Both the position numbers and the translations under genes were made by a program. A DNA stretch of 64,000 bases from Paulownia fortunei (taxonomy: Eukaryota; Streptophyta; Magnoliopsida; Lamiales; Paulowniaceae): contig CM033111.1 of assembly GCA_019321725.1 (NCBI GenBank), positions 3,720,001-3,784,000 of the forward strand, in the 5' to 3' direction. Each line of letters begins with the position of its first letter. The first letter of the stretch is position 1. Of the stretch, positions 36,625 to 55,332 are shown one piece after another. Below the pieces are notes generated by a model. The model was not told the origin of the DNA. It ran no database searches and saw only the letters and a list, made by a program, of their open reading frames with translations.

Positions 36625-36814
36625 GCCTATCTTAGTTACTCCTTTTTTCACAACTGCTTTAACAAGAACCTGACCAGCTACTACTAGTAAAAGCAGAAAT
36701 TAATTAGAGTTGGCTAACAAGGCTACAAACGAGAATTGCTCGTTTGCACCTTTTGTTGATGACGAAGGAGGAAGACTTCTCTGTGTGTTGTGTGTGTGTG
36801 TAAGTTTCGTTTTT

Positions 36815-36824
36815 CTATATATGG
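36815..36824 (-). promoter_or_regulatory. TATA-like box of the IST1-like gene
   Basis: The minus strand reads CCATATATAG here, followed downstream by a CA-rich leader. The site lies about 190 bp upstream of the ATG at 36624. Confidence 0.4.
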
Positions 36825-36829
36825 TTTAA

Positions 36830-39800
36830 CGCAGAAGATCTTGTAAGTATTGTATTATACTATACTAATAAAACGTGTGGAGATTTTTCTTCTTGATGAA
36901 GTATTTTCTGTACATTTTACGGAGGAATGTGAAATGAGATTTTAACGTAGTAGTAGGCGGTCAGTTTGTCAACGTCGAAAAAACTGAGGAACTTCGCAGG
37001 TCAAGCGGTCCTATTGCACGCGTTCACTGCTTCCCCAGTTCCTCCGCTCACCGCTGCTGCGGATTTATCCAAACTTCAATTAGACAACTTAAAAATAATG
37101 TACTAATACATAAAACAACATATACTAAAGTTGGTAATAATTTTGATTTTTTTGGAACTCAACTTGGTTAAGTCGGTTGTATCATATGTCAGGATCACCA
37201 TGTAAAAGACCTCCATAAATAAATAAATTAAGTGAATCATTTTATTTTTTTACTTAACTTATATGTTTTGAGCTTATCTTGGCTTAGTGTTGGTTAGATT
37301 AAATGAGGGTGGATAAGATTAGAAGTCCCAAAACGAAAAATGTTGGGAGGATCAGGCTTTATTCCTTTAGACACCATGCCTTGATACGTATTTAACATTA
37401 CCTCTGAACATGTCTGTTTAATTGTTATATGGCTATTCCAATTTGTTTACTCATAATTTGTTTATCGTAATTGGTTTCTTTCTTGTATCATCGTTTATAG
37501 CATAAACTTAGTTCCACACATCCACTTACCTAAATATTGATGTTGAGAACACATATTTGATTCAGCCACACCCGCACGTCGCACTAGAAAGCATTACTTT
37601 TCACCAAAATGAAATACCAAAAACACGAACTAGTCTTAGCGGGGGGATATAAAGTCTGCAAGCTCATATTTGTGGGCAATCGCATTCAGACTTGATGGAA
37701 ATTCAGCCCTAATTGTATCAATCATCCATTTGATTGCAGTATTAGGAAGAAAAACAGCCCCCACATAAAGTTGAGTTTGGTGACCAGCTTATATCAATCC
37801 TTCTAAATATTTGCATATATATATATATATATATATAATAAATAAATGAAATATGGTCGACAAATGTAAATGATACAAAAGTACCAATAACTTGAACTTG
37901 CTGCACATGATTTAGGATTACCCCAAACGGAAGGAACAAATTGCAGCAGAAAACACGAAATCGATTGGCTTTTAAGTACATGACTGTTTTTCCTTTTCGG
38001 ATTAAGGTTTTAAATTAATTACAAGACTTCAAGAGTTAAAAGTGAAGAAACTTAAGAAAGAAAAGAAAAGAAATTTTCCTCGAGTGATTATCAGTCGCGA
38101 GAAGGTTCCAATAGACTTCCAGGCACGAGTTCAAGTTTCACAAGCAATCTCAATAGTGAGATGGAACATAGGCAACTTCTAGAAGGAATGGAAGCATTCT
38201 ACCCGGCCGTGTGCGCGAGACTCAAAACGCTTGACTCACATTAATCATCATTTGCAAAACAAAGTGTTAGCTCTATATTTAATTAAGTTCATTAAGTTAA
38301 CTAGTTTTTTTTTTTCCTTTCCTTAATATTTAATATATTACAAGCTTAATAAAAAAATATAATCACTAGTACTTTATTTGGCAGAATCCAGCGGCAATGC
38401 CACAGAGGTAATTCTGATTACCTTAAAATTAGTTATTTTCGTTGAAATAGGAAAAAAGTATGGATGTTAACATAACCACACCAGTCTGAAGAATCTCAGC
38501 TCCTATCATTGTGCATGACTGAAGGGAATGCGTTCCACTTGGGAGACCGCAGGGGATGAGTTCCACTTTTACCACGAGAACCAACTACGCCTCGAGTTAA
38601 TTTTTAAATTATAATTAACCTCTAAATTTGAAATCACTGCTTAGTCATATACCTAGGCTTCGCCCTTTAATTCAGAAAGATGCTCCCAGTTTATGGGGTT
38701 TTTGGCTTACCAACAAGAAGCATTATTTTTCATAAAACACAGACAGTCTCACTGATTTTACATTCTTTAGGTCTCTAAGCATTTTAAATAGCTACACCAT
38801 ATATTAGTCAAAAGCAAGGAAAAAATCATTGACCAACAGGACCACAATAGCACATAAACCTCTACATGCCATGAAATTCAAATTTTCCAACTTCAAATTT
38901 ACATAATTCAATTTAGAAACCTCTAAATGACTTGAAAATTCGGGCCTTGCACACAAACAATAAAATATTTCAAACCGTCTCCACCGCAAAAATTAACCCA
39001 TCAACAATAACAAAGCAATAAACCATCTGGCCAAAGTATGAAACTCATCAACTCCAAGTACCGTATAAGATATTATACTGGAAACTCTCATGCTTTATTT
39101 ATTATTCTTGCACAAAATAATTAAAAAATAGCATCACGTGAATTTTACTATGAACAATAAACTCCCCTCATAATACAAAAGATTTTGCAGAATATAATAA
39201 AAAACTAAAAGCGCCCACACTTCTCTCTGTCATATACATATACAAATTTAACAGACAAATGTCTTATTATTGAGGAAAAAGCGAAAGACAACACACACAC
39301 AAGTACAGAAAGTAGGAAAAAAGAGCAAAAACCTTGACATCCCGCATTCTTCCAAAAATTCAGATATGGAAGTGTGGAATTCGGTCTGATTTACTATGCC
39401 CAAAGAATAGCATCTTATTGAGATAACAGACAACTGTAAATCCAAAACTCCCAACCCACGACCAAAAAATTATCGCCTGCCACAAGAGCAACAAGCCTCT
39501 CCATATGTAATACTTTCACTCCCACGAAATGAGACAATCAATCAACTTGCACACAGAACCTTGCATAAGCCTCCCACCTCAAAACCACCTTGAACCGCTA
39601 GCATAATAAAGAAGTAAGGGGAAAGATGGAGGGAATGCCCATTCTCTGGAATATGGCACTGAAGCTTGAGTCCTGGTGGGCAGGCTTCCAATATTTATGG
39701 TTACTTCTCAGGTATACAAGCAATAAAAACATTTACAGTTGTCATACATACCTTACTCAGCACCATGGCCCTTCAAAGGTACATATCTAATTCATAAAAT

Positions 39801-42800
39801 CAGAAACTTTGTTGCTTGACGTGCCATAACAGTGATGCACTAAGAAAAGAGATTCCAAGAAACTCCAACAATTGCTCATAAGCAGACAACAAATGTTATC
39901 ATGCAAAAACATAAATACAAACAATACATTCTCTCCCCTTCTCACATTACAATATATCCCTAGAAAGGCTATCATAAGCCAAATACATTAAGAATTAACG
40001 TAAAAGGAAAAGCAATTTATTTAAATTGTGTAGGGGTGTGAGAATAGGAACCATTTATTTAAAATGGGGGTGTAGCTAAAACATATTTCAAATTCGTAAT
40101 CGTGATCCTTCTTTCCTTTAGACTGTAATGTCAATGGCAGATCATGGACAAAGACCAATCTTTGTCTCATGGCTACCCAGAAACAAAAAGAGGTTGTCAT
40201 CTACATTAAGACTACAAAAGATATTTTGCATCTACACAATCAAAGCAATCAACATTATTTTGAGAAAAAGGTCTAAGCTACAACTCCAAGGAGCCCCAAT
40301 CTATACTAAGAAAGTCAGAAGAAAGGTCTCTCCTTAGTTGGAATAGACAGGTCTCTCTTCAGTCTCTGTACTACCTTCCCGATCACTTCATACCCAGAAA
40401 AAACTACAATATCTTCACCAAAGTAACTGCCTTTCTATCTCTTCTTATTTCATCTCTAATGCATGTAAATCCACCAAAAAAAAAGTTTGCCATTCTTACA
40501 TGCTTTGCATCTTACACAATTTTCATTATTGTGAAAACTATATCAATGAAAATAAAAGAAATACAAAAATAACTGTATGTTAATACGGCAAAAACACACT
40601 ATGATACTACAATGTGAGTTCTGAAATACAGCAATAAATGTATGTTATTTCCAACTAGCAAATTATACACTTCATAATATATTCATCAATAAAGAATATC
40701 ATTTAATATAATTACAATCAGATGTTTGAATTCTGCTTGTTAACAGATTTTAGTTACTACTGTCAACTAGTATTTAGTAATCAGATGCTCAAGTTTTCTG
40801 CATAGAGTTAGAAAAGAATTCAGACACTGACAAATTTGTTACTTTGTCTGACGTAACGATGGCCACTCATTGCACAGTTGAGATACCTAGCTCAAACCAG
40901 TTCAGACAATGAACTTGTTCACTGCATGCTCTTAAGCAAATTCTATATCCCCTCATCATTCTCAAATAATAGATAACAAGAGAGGTGGCCACAAGATAAG
41001 AGCTCCTTTACTAGAAATCTCAACTTCATGAAAATGCAGAAGAAAACTCAAGAATTACAAGAGGAGAGCATTGTTTACAAAAACAAGAATAACATCCACA
41101 AGCAACCATGAATATGAAAATCATTACATAACTAAAGGTAATCCAAAATTCTGATCAATAACTTCGAAATGCTTTGAAAGGAACAAGATGAAAAGATGAA
41201 TGAGTACTTGAAAAAGATGAGACATTAGTGTCGTCAACCCAGTATCAGCTAAAACATAAAATGTACAAAAAAAAAGCAAAAATAGGAGTACTTACCAGGG
41301 TGGTAGAAGCGAGACAGCTCAACCCTATAAACATTTAAAAATGCAGGTCATAACTAATTGTTCCAATATCACGTACACTAAATTCTTATTACAAAAATAA
41401 AATCATCAAAATCAAATTGGGTCACTCACTGAAATACTTTTACACTTCAAAGCAGCAACGAAGATCTCCGGGCATGTAATCCTCCAGAACAACCAAACCA
41501 TGGGTCAGACAAATGCAACTTTAATAGATAATAGAGCTAAAGATCTAAGAAACAGAAGCAACAACTATATATCCGCGACCCAACAAAATTAAAAAATGGC
41601 ACACAATGATCAGCCTAAATCATAAAAGAAGATTCAAGAAAAAGAAAAAAAAAAAGCCTTCTTCTGATGTTCAGGACTACATGAGAAACCACAGAGTACA
41701 AAAGGAAGGGATTTCTATAGAATACCACATACAATCTAACATGAGTCTGATATAAATAAGGAACACTAAGTTCTTCATAGTAACCACTGAAAGAAGTATA
41801 CAACACTGAAAACTAAATATTCTTAAAAACAATACAAAAATCATCACACCCTGAATCTAGATGAGTGTGTATAGTCTAACATGAGTGTGATGATAAACAA
41901 AGAACATTAAGTTCTTACAACACCAAAAACTAGATATTTTTTAAATACAATACACAAAATCATCACACCCCATTCTAGATATAACTCATCTAATTGACAG
42001 TTAAATGCTACAATTGGTCGGACCAAGATATAATCCACATATTCTCAAAGGTTCCACATGTAAACTCCTAAGAACAAACCAAGGTACCTTCTCTAGAGTG
42101 CCTTTAACCATCTAAACCACTGAATGGTTTCCTCAAAGCACAGGTAGATTTCCTGAATGAAAGATTACATTAGACTCTCCAGTACCCAAAAAGTCTACAG
42201 CAGAATAGAGAGAAAAAATAAACACAGAAATAAGTTAGTGGGATCAGTAGCATGAAATACTGAAGGAAATATCCACTGATAAAACAGACCACCTGGAATG
42301 AAAAGATAATAAAGGTGGGGAAAGAGGACGAAATCTATACCAACTTTGCCTATGAAATTCCTAAAGCACCCATGATAAAATAACAGAACATATATATGTA
42401 TATTTATGAAGAAATTATTTCCTGATATCTCTTCTGAGACAAATAATGCCTCCAATTAACTGCTGGAATGGAATTAGGTTCAGCATACAATAGGAATAAG
42501 GTATCAGAAAATAAAATAAAATTATTTTAAAGCTTTCTTAACTGTCACCATTAACAATTAGTACAAACAAAAGGGAAAAACGCCTTTTGGCGAGTTATCT
42601 TACAATAGAAACAGAAAACAATCCATGGAAAGAACTCCCAGTTAGATGCCTCCCCAAGATCATCTCTAAGAACTTCAACTGTGCCCAACCACTGTCTCCT
42701 AAATTCTTGCTCCAGAGCAGAGAATACAAAGACAGATAAAATGCCCAATCATTAGAAAATTGAGTAATTTGAGATCACATCAAAATGTACAAGTATCAAA

Positions 42801-42838
42801 TGCAACAGCAGTTCTGTAGTCAAGATCAGCATCACAGT
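36830..42838. other. 6-kb region without a coding gene; possible spliced noncoding RNA (-)
   Basis: No conserved protein exon was found on either strand. A TA microsatellite lies at 37815-37839. The part next to 42838 is presumably the 3' UTR of the PRP4 kinase gene. On the minus strand, splice-like sites occur near 41428 (TTTCA|GTGAGT), near 41333 (GTTTATAG|GG) and near 41296 (CCCTG|GTAAGT). They would define a micro-exon of about 35 nt. This could be a spliced 3' UTR or a separate noncoding transcript. Short frames here (for example 39248-39454) have no family features. Confidence 0.35.
41732..41980. repeat. Imperfect tandem duplication (~120 bp units)
   Basis: Copy A (41732-41862) and copy B (41873-41980) share CTAACATGAGTSTGAT, AACAYTAAGTTCTT, AACTARATATT and AATCATCACACC followed by TCTAGAT, in the same order. 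Copy B is shorter by about 20 bp. The repeat is noncoding. Confidence 0.8.
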
Positions 42839-48843
<6,005 letters not shown>

Positions 48844-50157
48844 TGGATGCGGAAAAAGTAACAAAAATTGTAATTCCAAAAGGGTTTAGAATTGGGGGTT
48901 AGGGCTAGGGTTCCAGGAAAGAACAATTTTTTTTTACTTTGAATTTCCTGGTTCGCCAATCGTGGTTTCGTCACAGATTCGTCCGTCGACGAAATTATGA
49001 TGGCAAAATGTGAAAGCGCGTGATTGTGAGGGGTAATTTTAAGATTAAATCATGTGATAAATGCATCCGAAAAACCTCCGTTATTTTGTTAGATTACCTT
49101 TTGCGCCCTTAATTTATGAACTATTCCAAAACCTCCCCTCTGTTAATGTTTTCTAATTTCAGCCCCCTAAGAGATATTTCTTTGAAGAGAAATACTAAAA
49201 GCCCATCTAAAAATAATTTTTCAATTCTAAAAACCCAAAATACTTAAAGCCAATCTAGAAAACTCAAATTGTCAATTTAAGTTTATAAAGACTCAATCCT
49301 ATCATTCAATTTAACCACTTCTAACATTATTGAAATAATTTTTTCTCACATTTATGAAATTATGAATATTAAGTTTTTTTGACTCAATTTTTATTTGTGA
49401 TTGTGGTTACATTTTTTCTTGACATTTATTGCCCAACCACTATTCACAAGCACCATATTTGCATGAGTTTATTTTTATCAACGACTTTATTAAAGTTATT
49501 AAATTTAGACCACGACATTGATGAAACTTAAAAGTAAAGTATAAACCTATCCTTTCCAAAATAAGTCAACCACTAAAATTGGCTGAAACACAAAATTGCT
49601 ATAAGACAATGCCTTTATACAGAATTCATAACTCGTATAGAAGAACTAAGGAAGCTATAGAATATATTTAATTATATAATGCCTCTAATTTTTTTTTAAT
49701 CTTTTATATTATGATGTGGCATATCAGATAACACAAAGTGATGTGTGAAGATTTCCAAAGATTATGTGGACTTCTGAAGTCACAATGGATCTTTCCGTTT
49801 TAATACTCTGTATGGGAGTATCAGTATTTATAACTCTATTCCTAGTTATCACCATACTACTTCTACATCTCAGCAAATTGGTTACTTGAAAAACAACTCC
49901 ACCAAGATTTTCAGTGTAAAGAGTCTTGCATTTTGCAAACTACCAAATTGTACATTGTATTATTACATTAAGTAAAGAAGCAAAAAATATAATTCATGCT
50001 AAACATTTTGTACTGTGATGCAAAATAATTAAAAATTACAAGCACATTTTGAAAACGAACCTGTCACTACCTATTTCTTGCAATTTTTTTTTTTGGGTTA
50101 AAACACGACGATGATATTGAGTATGCTGTATGGAACTCGTATGTATTGTGTAAAACT
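48844..50157. other. Intergenic region, no gene seen
   Basis: The left part is the promoter and leader of the PRP4-type kinase; a stretch near 48897-48915 reads GGGTTAGGGCTAGGG, a telo-box-like motif. The rest is AT-rich with no supported exon. The 3' UTR of the first HMA gene probably ends here. Confidence 0.45.
48896..48912. promoter_or_regulatory. Telo-box-like motif upstream of the PRP4-type kinase
   Basis: The plus strand reads GGGTTAGGGCTAGGGTT about 55-70 bp upstream of the ATG; its complement contains AACCCTAG. Telo boxes are common in promoters of plant genes for translation and RNA processing. The role here is inferred only. Confidence 0.35.
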
Positions 50158-50759
50158 CTAAGCATGTTGTGCTAGGACAGGGGGCATTTCTTCAACGTGT
50201 CCGTTGGCATTGCTGAACTCTTGAATTTCCAGAATCTCGACTCTACGTTTCATCTTTTTCTTTATCTTTATTGCTATATCTGCTGGAATATATCTTCCAT
50301 AAACGCTTACTTTGTTGTGTTGCTTCTCTATCAAGTGTGTCTCTATTTCTTCAACCAAATAACAGAAAAGTAGAGAGATTCTTTGTTACTTTTCAGTGGA
50401 AAAAAAACAAACCTTGGAGAAGTATTTCATTGATGCAGCCTTACCTTTCATCTTAAGGAGGATTCTTCTCACTTTTCTGCAACAAGAATTGCAGTCAAGA
50501 TTAATCCTCATCACCATGCAATACACCTGTTTTTCATAAACCAAAAATCAGGTTAGAATTTAGTTTTTTACTGACATTAAACTGGTCAGTAGATCCTAAA
50601 CTATTTGCTATGTTCGACAGACATCTATTAAGAGACCAATAAACATTTTGGGGTGGCATAAAACAGCTGAAAATTCATATCAGGATATTGATTTTTGGGA
50701 TGTAAAAAGGCTGCAGAAAGACCATATAATAATGTTAAAATCCTTGCCTGTTCTGACAT
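50158..50759 (-). CDS. Small heavy-metal-associated (HMA) domain protein
   Basis: An ATX1/copper-chaperone-like fold of the plant HMA superfamily; metal and partner are unknown. Exon 3 (50158-50348) and exon 2 (50445-50526) join in phase and encode VYCMVMRINLDCNSCCRKVRR followed by LLKMKEIETHLIEKQHNKVSVYGR and IPADIAIKIKKKMKRRVEILEI. The metal-site motif is DCNSCC. The N-terminus must come from a further exon. The best candidate is a 12-nt exon at 50748-50759 encoding MSEQ and using a GC donor (CAG|GCAAGG), which gives 94 aa. The C-terminus (VLAQHA) lacks a CaaX box, so it is not an isoprenylated HIPP. It lies 1.1 kb downstream of a second HMA gene in the same orientation. Exons 2 and 3 are secure; exon 1 is tentative. 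Confidence 0.8.
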
Positions 50760-51857
50760 GAAGTTGGAATTTTAGCAGATCCCAGATAAATAGTTGGTTG
50801 TCTCAAAAAGTAGTTGAGGAAAGGCCAAATGGGATTTTGTCTTAAAGGATCCTTACATGATAGGTCTTTTTATGTTGTGAGGAATAATATATTGAAAGTT
50901 TATTGTTTTGACAAAGAATCTAGTTGTGTGCACGGTTGAGAAGCCTAAATGGGATGTCTTGATTTGGTCACCTTCTAAACCTTTTCTGAGCCCTGTTAAC
51001 AACAAAGGAGTATTTTATATTGTTTAGAGAGGAAGCATCCTTTTCTTGTTCACAAAGGGGAATGGAATTTGCTCAAATCTTTCCACAAATTATTAGGTTT
51101 GAGTTTTGAGATATTTGAGGTCTTACACAAGAGACAACCTCTATTGTGGACTCGTTTCAATACACAAAGATGGGTATGAGAAAGTTGTGTCGCATGAAAA
51201 CTTTGCACAACTTAGAATAGGTTTATACGTTCAAATTGACCCACATATGGAAAAAATGGCTATATTGGTGCGTTATTAGTTCAATAGTACACTTGATGGT
51301 TGGGTAAGTGACGGAAATCAAATGACTATAATCATGTTTAGTTACTTATTCATTTATTGTCAAGAGCTCATACAACATGTTATAGCCTGTCTACAGCCAC
51401 AAGAATTTGCAATTAGCATATCCTGAAGTTTTTTGTGTAGTCCTGTAACATTCTGGAGGCTGATTCGCTATTCCAAGAATAGCAAAAAAAATTCACTTTA
51501 TTTTGTTTAACAAGCTTTTGAAACACTATTAATTTTATACCAAATCAACAAAACAAGTTCTCTTTAATATTCATGTTCCAAATAATATGAAACTGAAAAT
51601 TTTGTAAGTTTCGTGCATCAAATACGTATGGAAAATATAGCGCACCTAACTATTATAGTGAAAGTGATGAACACAAAGACTATATTGCTCCTGTTGTTAT
51701 ATGAAATTCTCAATCGTACAGAATGTTATTTGCACATGTACTGAAGGTTATATATAGGAATGTTATTTGCACATCATGTGGTACTAAAGGTTATATATAA
51801 GAGTAAGTTTGGCATCTATGTATACATTTCAAGTAACTTGAATCTTTCAGTCAGCAG
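50760..51857. other. Spacer between the two HMA genes, no gene seen
   Basis: This spacer presumably holds the promoter of the first HMA gene and the 3' UTR of the second. It contains two nearby copies of the phrase ATGTTATTTGCACAT (51723 and 51759) with AAGGTTATATATA following each, a short imperfect direct repeat. No coding exon is supported. Confidence 0.45.
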
Positions 51858-53091
51858 TCAACCACAGGAAGAACGAAATAGGCGCACAATCAGGGAAACT
51901 TTGCTCCATGGATTCCGATATATAGAAGCAATATGTCGTCTGGGCAGTTTATGGACGTTTGGATATGTACAAGTGAGTGTCACTGTCTTCTCCAAAACAC
52001 TAATCACCACAGACTGAGTTTCTCCTAACAGATGAAAAAGAAAACTTTAGTAATACTCTCTTGACATAGACTATCCCAAATTCCAACCAGCATTAGATAT
52101 TTAGATATAGTTTTAATGTTTTCAGACTTGTCTATTCAAAGTAATTGAAGTACGTTCTGAAAAGACACATATGTGCATGTTTGGTTGGGTAATAAGCAAA
52201 CACAACTACGCCCATGTCTTGTTGCCTTCTAGTATTCTGCATATTTAACAATAATAGTACAAATGAATGACAATGATATTTCATACAATAGTTGCAGTAA
52301 TTTACAAATTAATCATGAGCAAACTGTATGGTAAATTTCAAGTCCCACAAAACTGGATGCATAATTTTCAACCTTAGTTCCCATAGTCATATCTTAGGAA
52401 GCTACACTTTCAAGAGGTGCAAAAATTGGACTCACCAATAAAAAAATTTAGCCCCAAAAAGGAAAGTTCAGTTTTTCACTTCAAAATCAACAAATCTATG
52501 ATCACAAGTCCTTGGCAGGGCTACATCCCAAGCTATTATTGCAAAAAAGAATTCTATGAGGAAGTCCACTAACTACGGCTGAGATCAAGATTTTTCAAGA
52601 AAGTAAAATGAAATGAAAAACATCTTTACTTTTAGCATCTAACGGTCATATATCACCTGGACCCCCACCACAAATGCCAAAATCTCCACCCCTACTGGTG
52701 GGGTGAAAGGGCTGAACATGGCTTCCCCTAAAGCCACAAAATTTTCAAGTGGAGTAGATTTCTTGTGCAGAAGAAGACTTACCATTCATTTTGGCCATAA
52801 TTTCAGCCACCCTTTGCTGGCACCGTGAACACCTAAAATCTGCTAAAAAAACCACTTCTTGAACCTACTTTCAGCAACAGGCAAAAAGGAAAAAACTATG
52901 CCATGAGCTTGATCACAGAAACTACGCCAACTGAACAATATCTGGACATGGAAAAAATCTGGAGAATTTGACAGAAAACTCACAAGAGGTATGGCTAAGG
53001 ATTCGATGGCGGCTAGAGTGGTCTGAGGACGAACGCCGCCATTCGGTGCAGTTTTCATAAGCTCATCCTTCTTCCATCCTACCTGGGACAT
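51858..53091 (-). CDS. HMA-domain protein with a CxxC metal motif
   Basis: Three exons join in phase: 52984-53091, 52783-52864 and 51858-52024 (357 nt, 118 aa). Exon 1 gives MSQVGWKKDELMKTAPNGG through ESLAIPL. Exon 2 gives VQEVVFLADFRCSRCQQRV and AEIMAKMN, with the metal-binding CSRC. Exon 3 gives ETQSVVISVLEKTVTLTC and ends RNPWSKVSLIVRLFRSSCG. The beta-alpha-beta-beta order (VVFLADF, RVAEIMAKM, SVVISVLE, TVTLTCTY) fits an HMA fold. A polybasic, serine-rich C-terminus with no CaaX box suggests it is not a standard isoprenylated HIPP. The function is presumably metal binding or interaction through the HMA fold. It shares orientation with the HMA gene at 50.2-50.8 kb but not close sequence identity. 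Confidence 0.88.
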
Positions 53092-53679
53092 GCTTCTGGC
53101 CTATCAATATTTAAGCAGCAGCTTGAAAAGTATCATAAATAAACCAAGGCCAGAAGCTCATTTTCATCTGGTGGAGTGTGAAAAGGATTTGTCAACAATC
53201 ACTTACCACAATGACAGGACTATGCCATCTTTCCCTGAGATATATATCATATATGCTTCCTATATATGTTAATGAAGTGTAAAAGGCCTGAGTTGATAGA
53301 GGTGCTTTAATTCCAGCAGGCAGCCCCCACTGCCTTGAACTTTCTTCCAATACAATTATTGTACTAAGGTTGCTTCATAGAGTAAAACTGTCAATTATTA
53401 TACTAATTGGTTGCAATTATACAATCATCGGTCAAATTAAGATTAGGTAATAATTTATGGGGGTAAGATTACAGTTGCTTTCGTTTAGTTGATCTGTTTT
53501 GTTTGATTTAGGACCTGTCTCAAACTAAGGACAGGTCACGGGCAGGAATATTACTTTCTTCTTCATAACTTCTTTATCTGCAAAAAACATAAACTTCTCC
53601 ACTTAAGTAATTAGTGTGTCAGAATTTAAGTTCGTATTTGTGTTTTCTTGCATTTTTTTTTTTTTTTTCTTTAAGTAGG
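53092..53679. other. Intergenic region upstream of the HMA gene
   Basis: This includes TATA-rich sequence near 53240-53270, a candidate promoter for the HMA gene on the minus strand. A perfect 8-bp inverted repeat, GACCTGTC and GACAGGTC, lies at 53512-53537. A poly-T run is at 53651-53669. No coding exon is seen. Confidence 0.45.
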
Positions 53680-54002
53680 GCCATGCGAACGCAGGCCCGT
53701 CTAGCACAAAACGTAAGCTCTTGGGCCGATCTTAAGGACACCCCTTTAAAGTGCAATGGAGGTCGCCAACCCAGGCCATGGGCCTTTTGATCGCCCCTTG
53801 ACCCCGTTCAGATAACTTGAATGCTTGCACTGTTACATAACTGAATCTAAACTTGGGTCGGGCTAGCCCAGAATGGAAACCGTCTGGTACTGTTCGAGGG
53901 CAGGTTTAGCCCAAACCCGGTACGTAGCTGGGCCAGGCTGAACCATTTGAAGGATAGTGAGGCCCCGCCCAGAACCAGCCCAGTACGCAGGGTGGGGCTT
54001 CA
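53680..54002. mobile_element. GC-rich repeat remnant, possibly transposon-derived
   Basis: About 320 bp whose base composition contrasts sharply with the AT-rich surroundings. It is studded with GGGCC, GGCCC and AGCCC words (for example GGGCCATG, TTGGGCCGA, GCCCAGAA, GGCCCCGCCC). Similar GGGCC-rich tracts occur inside plant hAT-type elements as I recall them. No transposase frame or terminal repeats were identified. A preceding poly-T run could mark an insertion edge. Confidence 0.35.
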
Positions 54003-55332
54003 TTTATTTTTTGTTCCTTTAATTGTTTTTTATTTTTATTTGATCATTCTAAGTTTATCATCATATGCTTTGATGTTGCTTTTATAACATTATTCTAGGA
54101 TTATTATTCTATTTTTTGTATTGATTTTTATTTGATTACTCTATACTTATTCACAGTTTGGTCTTAATGTTTATTATCTTAGCTTTTGGTCAATGATATC
54201 ATAATGTACTAACAACGATGGGCTCTCTTAAAAAATAGTAACAAATTTTTGAAAATTTAATCTAAATCAAATAATTTTCAAAGTATTTAGAAAGAAAAAA
54301 AAAACATAAATAAAAACAAAAACCTCACAATCCATCACCATCGAGTATATAACTGTAGACATATAGTTTATGAATTCGAGTAAGGTTTGGACCCACTAAT
54401 ATTTTGTTTCTTGGAAAATTTAAAAAAAAAATAAAATGTTGGCATGTGTTGGCCAATTAAGAAGGGGCCGTGGTCTTACCCAACAAAAGTGGAAAAAGAC
54501 GAGATGCTTTTGGTGAAATGATGGTCCCACACTCTCTTTATTTCACATTAATTTTCATGCCCCATGTGTCATGTGTCCATCAAGTGGGTTCTACATGATC
54601 TTGAGCATCACATTTACCTGTGAATTTAATTTGAATCTAATTTGATGTTTTATTGGTATTTTACATCATAAATATATATGTTAAATTTATATAATATTTT
54701 TTAAAATATATATGAATTTATAATAAAAAATATAAAATAAAATATTATTTAAAATGAAAAATTCAAATTGATTCCAATTGGGAAAATTCTTCGTTAGTGT
54801 CCGCGTATGAGAGGGGGTAGAATTAACAAAATTAAGGCCTACACTCAATTTAATCACACCTAATAAGTAAAGCCAAAAAGAAAATTATACATATTATTCC
54901 CAAAAATGAAAGGAAAATCCCAATATTCAACTCCAAATTTTACATGTGAAGTTTACAAAGTTCCTAAGACAAAAAAAAAAACATTATATATAATAATACT
55001 AATTTATCTGCAAAAAAGACGATTATAATGTCGATTTAACCGCCTTACGCCTCGTGTTAAAACAAAACTAAAGACTCGAAATTTGATAAACATCCTTACA
55101 TTACCTCATTTTTGTAAGATGTTCTATATATTTGTAACATTTAACTAATGTTACAAGAGATATTTACAAGCATATACGAATGCAATGCAAAACAAGTGCA
55201 CATATTGCCTAAATACACATTAAACTTCTTCTTCTTTTTTTATTTAATCCTGGCACCAAAAGGGAAAAGAAAATAACTAAATTAATTACTAGCTAGTGGA
55301 GCTAAATTCCAAATAAAATAATGCAATACTGA
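54003..55332. other. Intergenic region, no gene seen
   Basis: AT-rich sequence that ends in the presumed 3' UTR of the heat stress factor gene. No coding exon is supported. Confidence 0.45.

Noticed and set aside
51760..52017. 85-codon plus-strand frame
   Set aside because: Antisense to the last exon of the HMA gene, which has clear homology on the minus strand.
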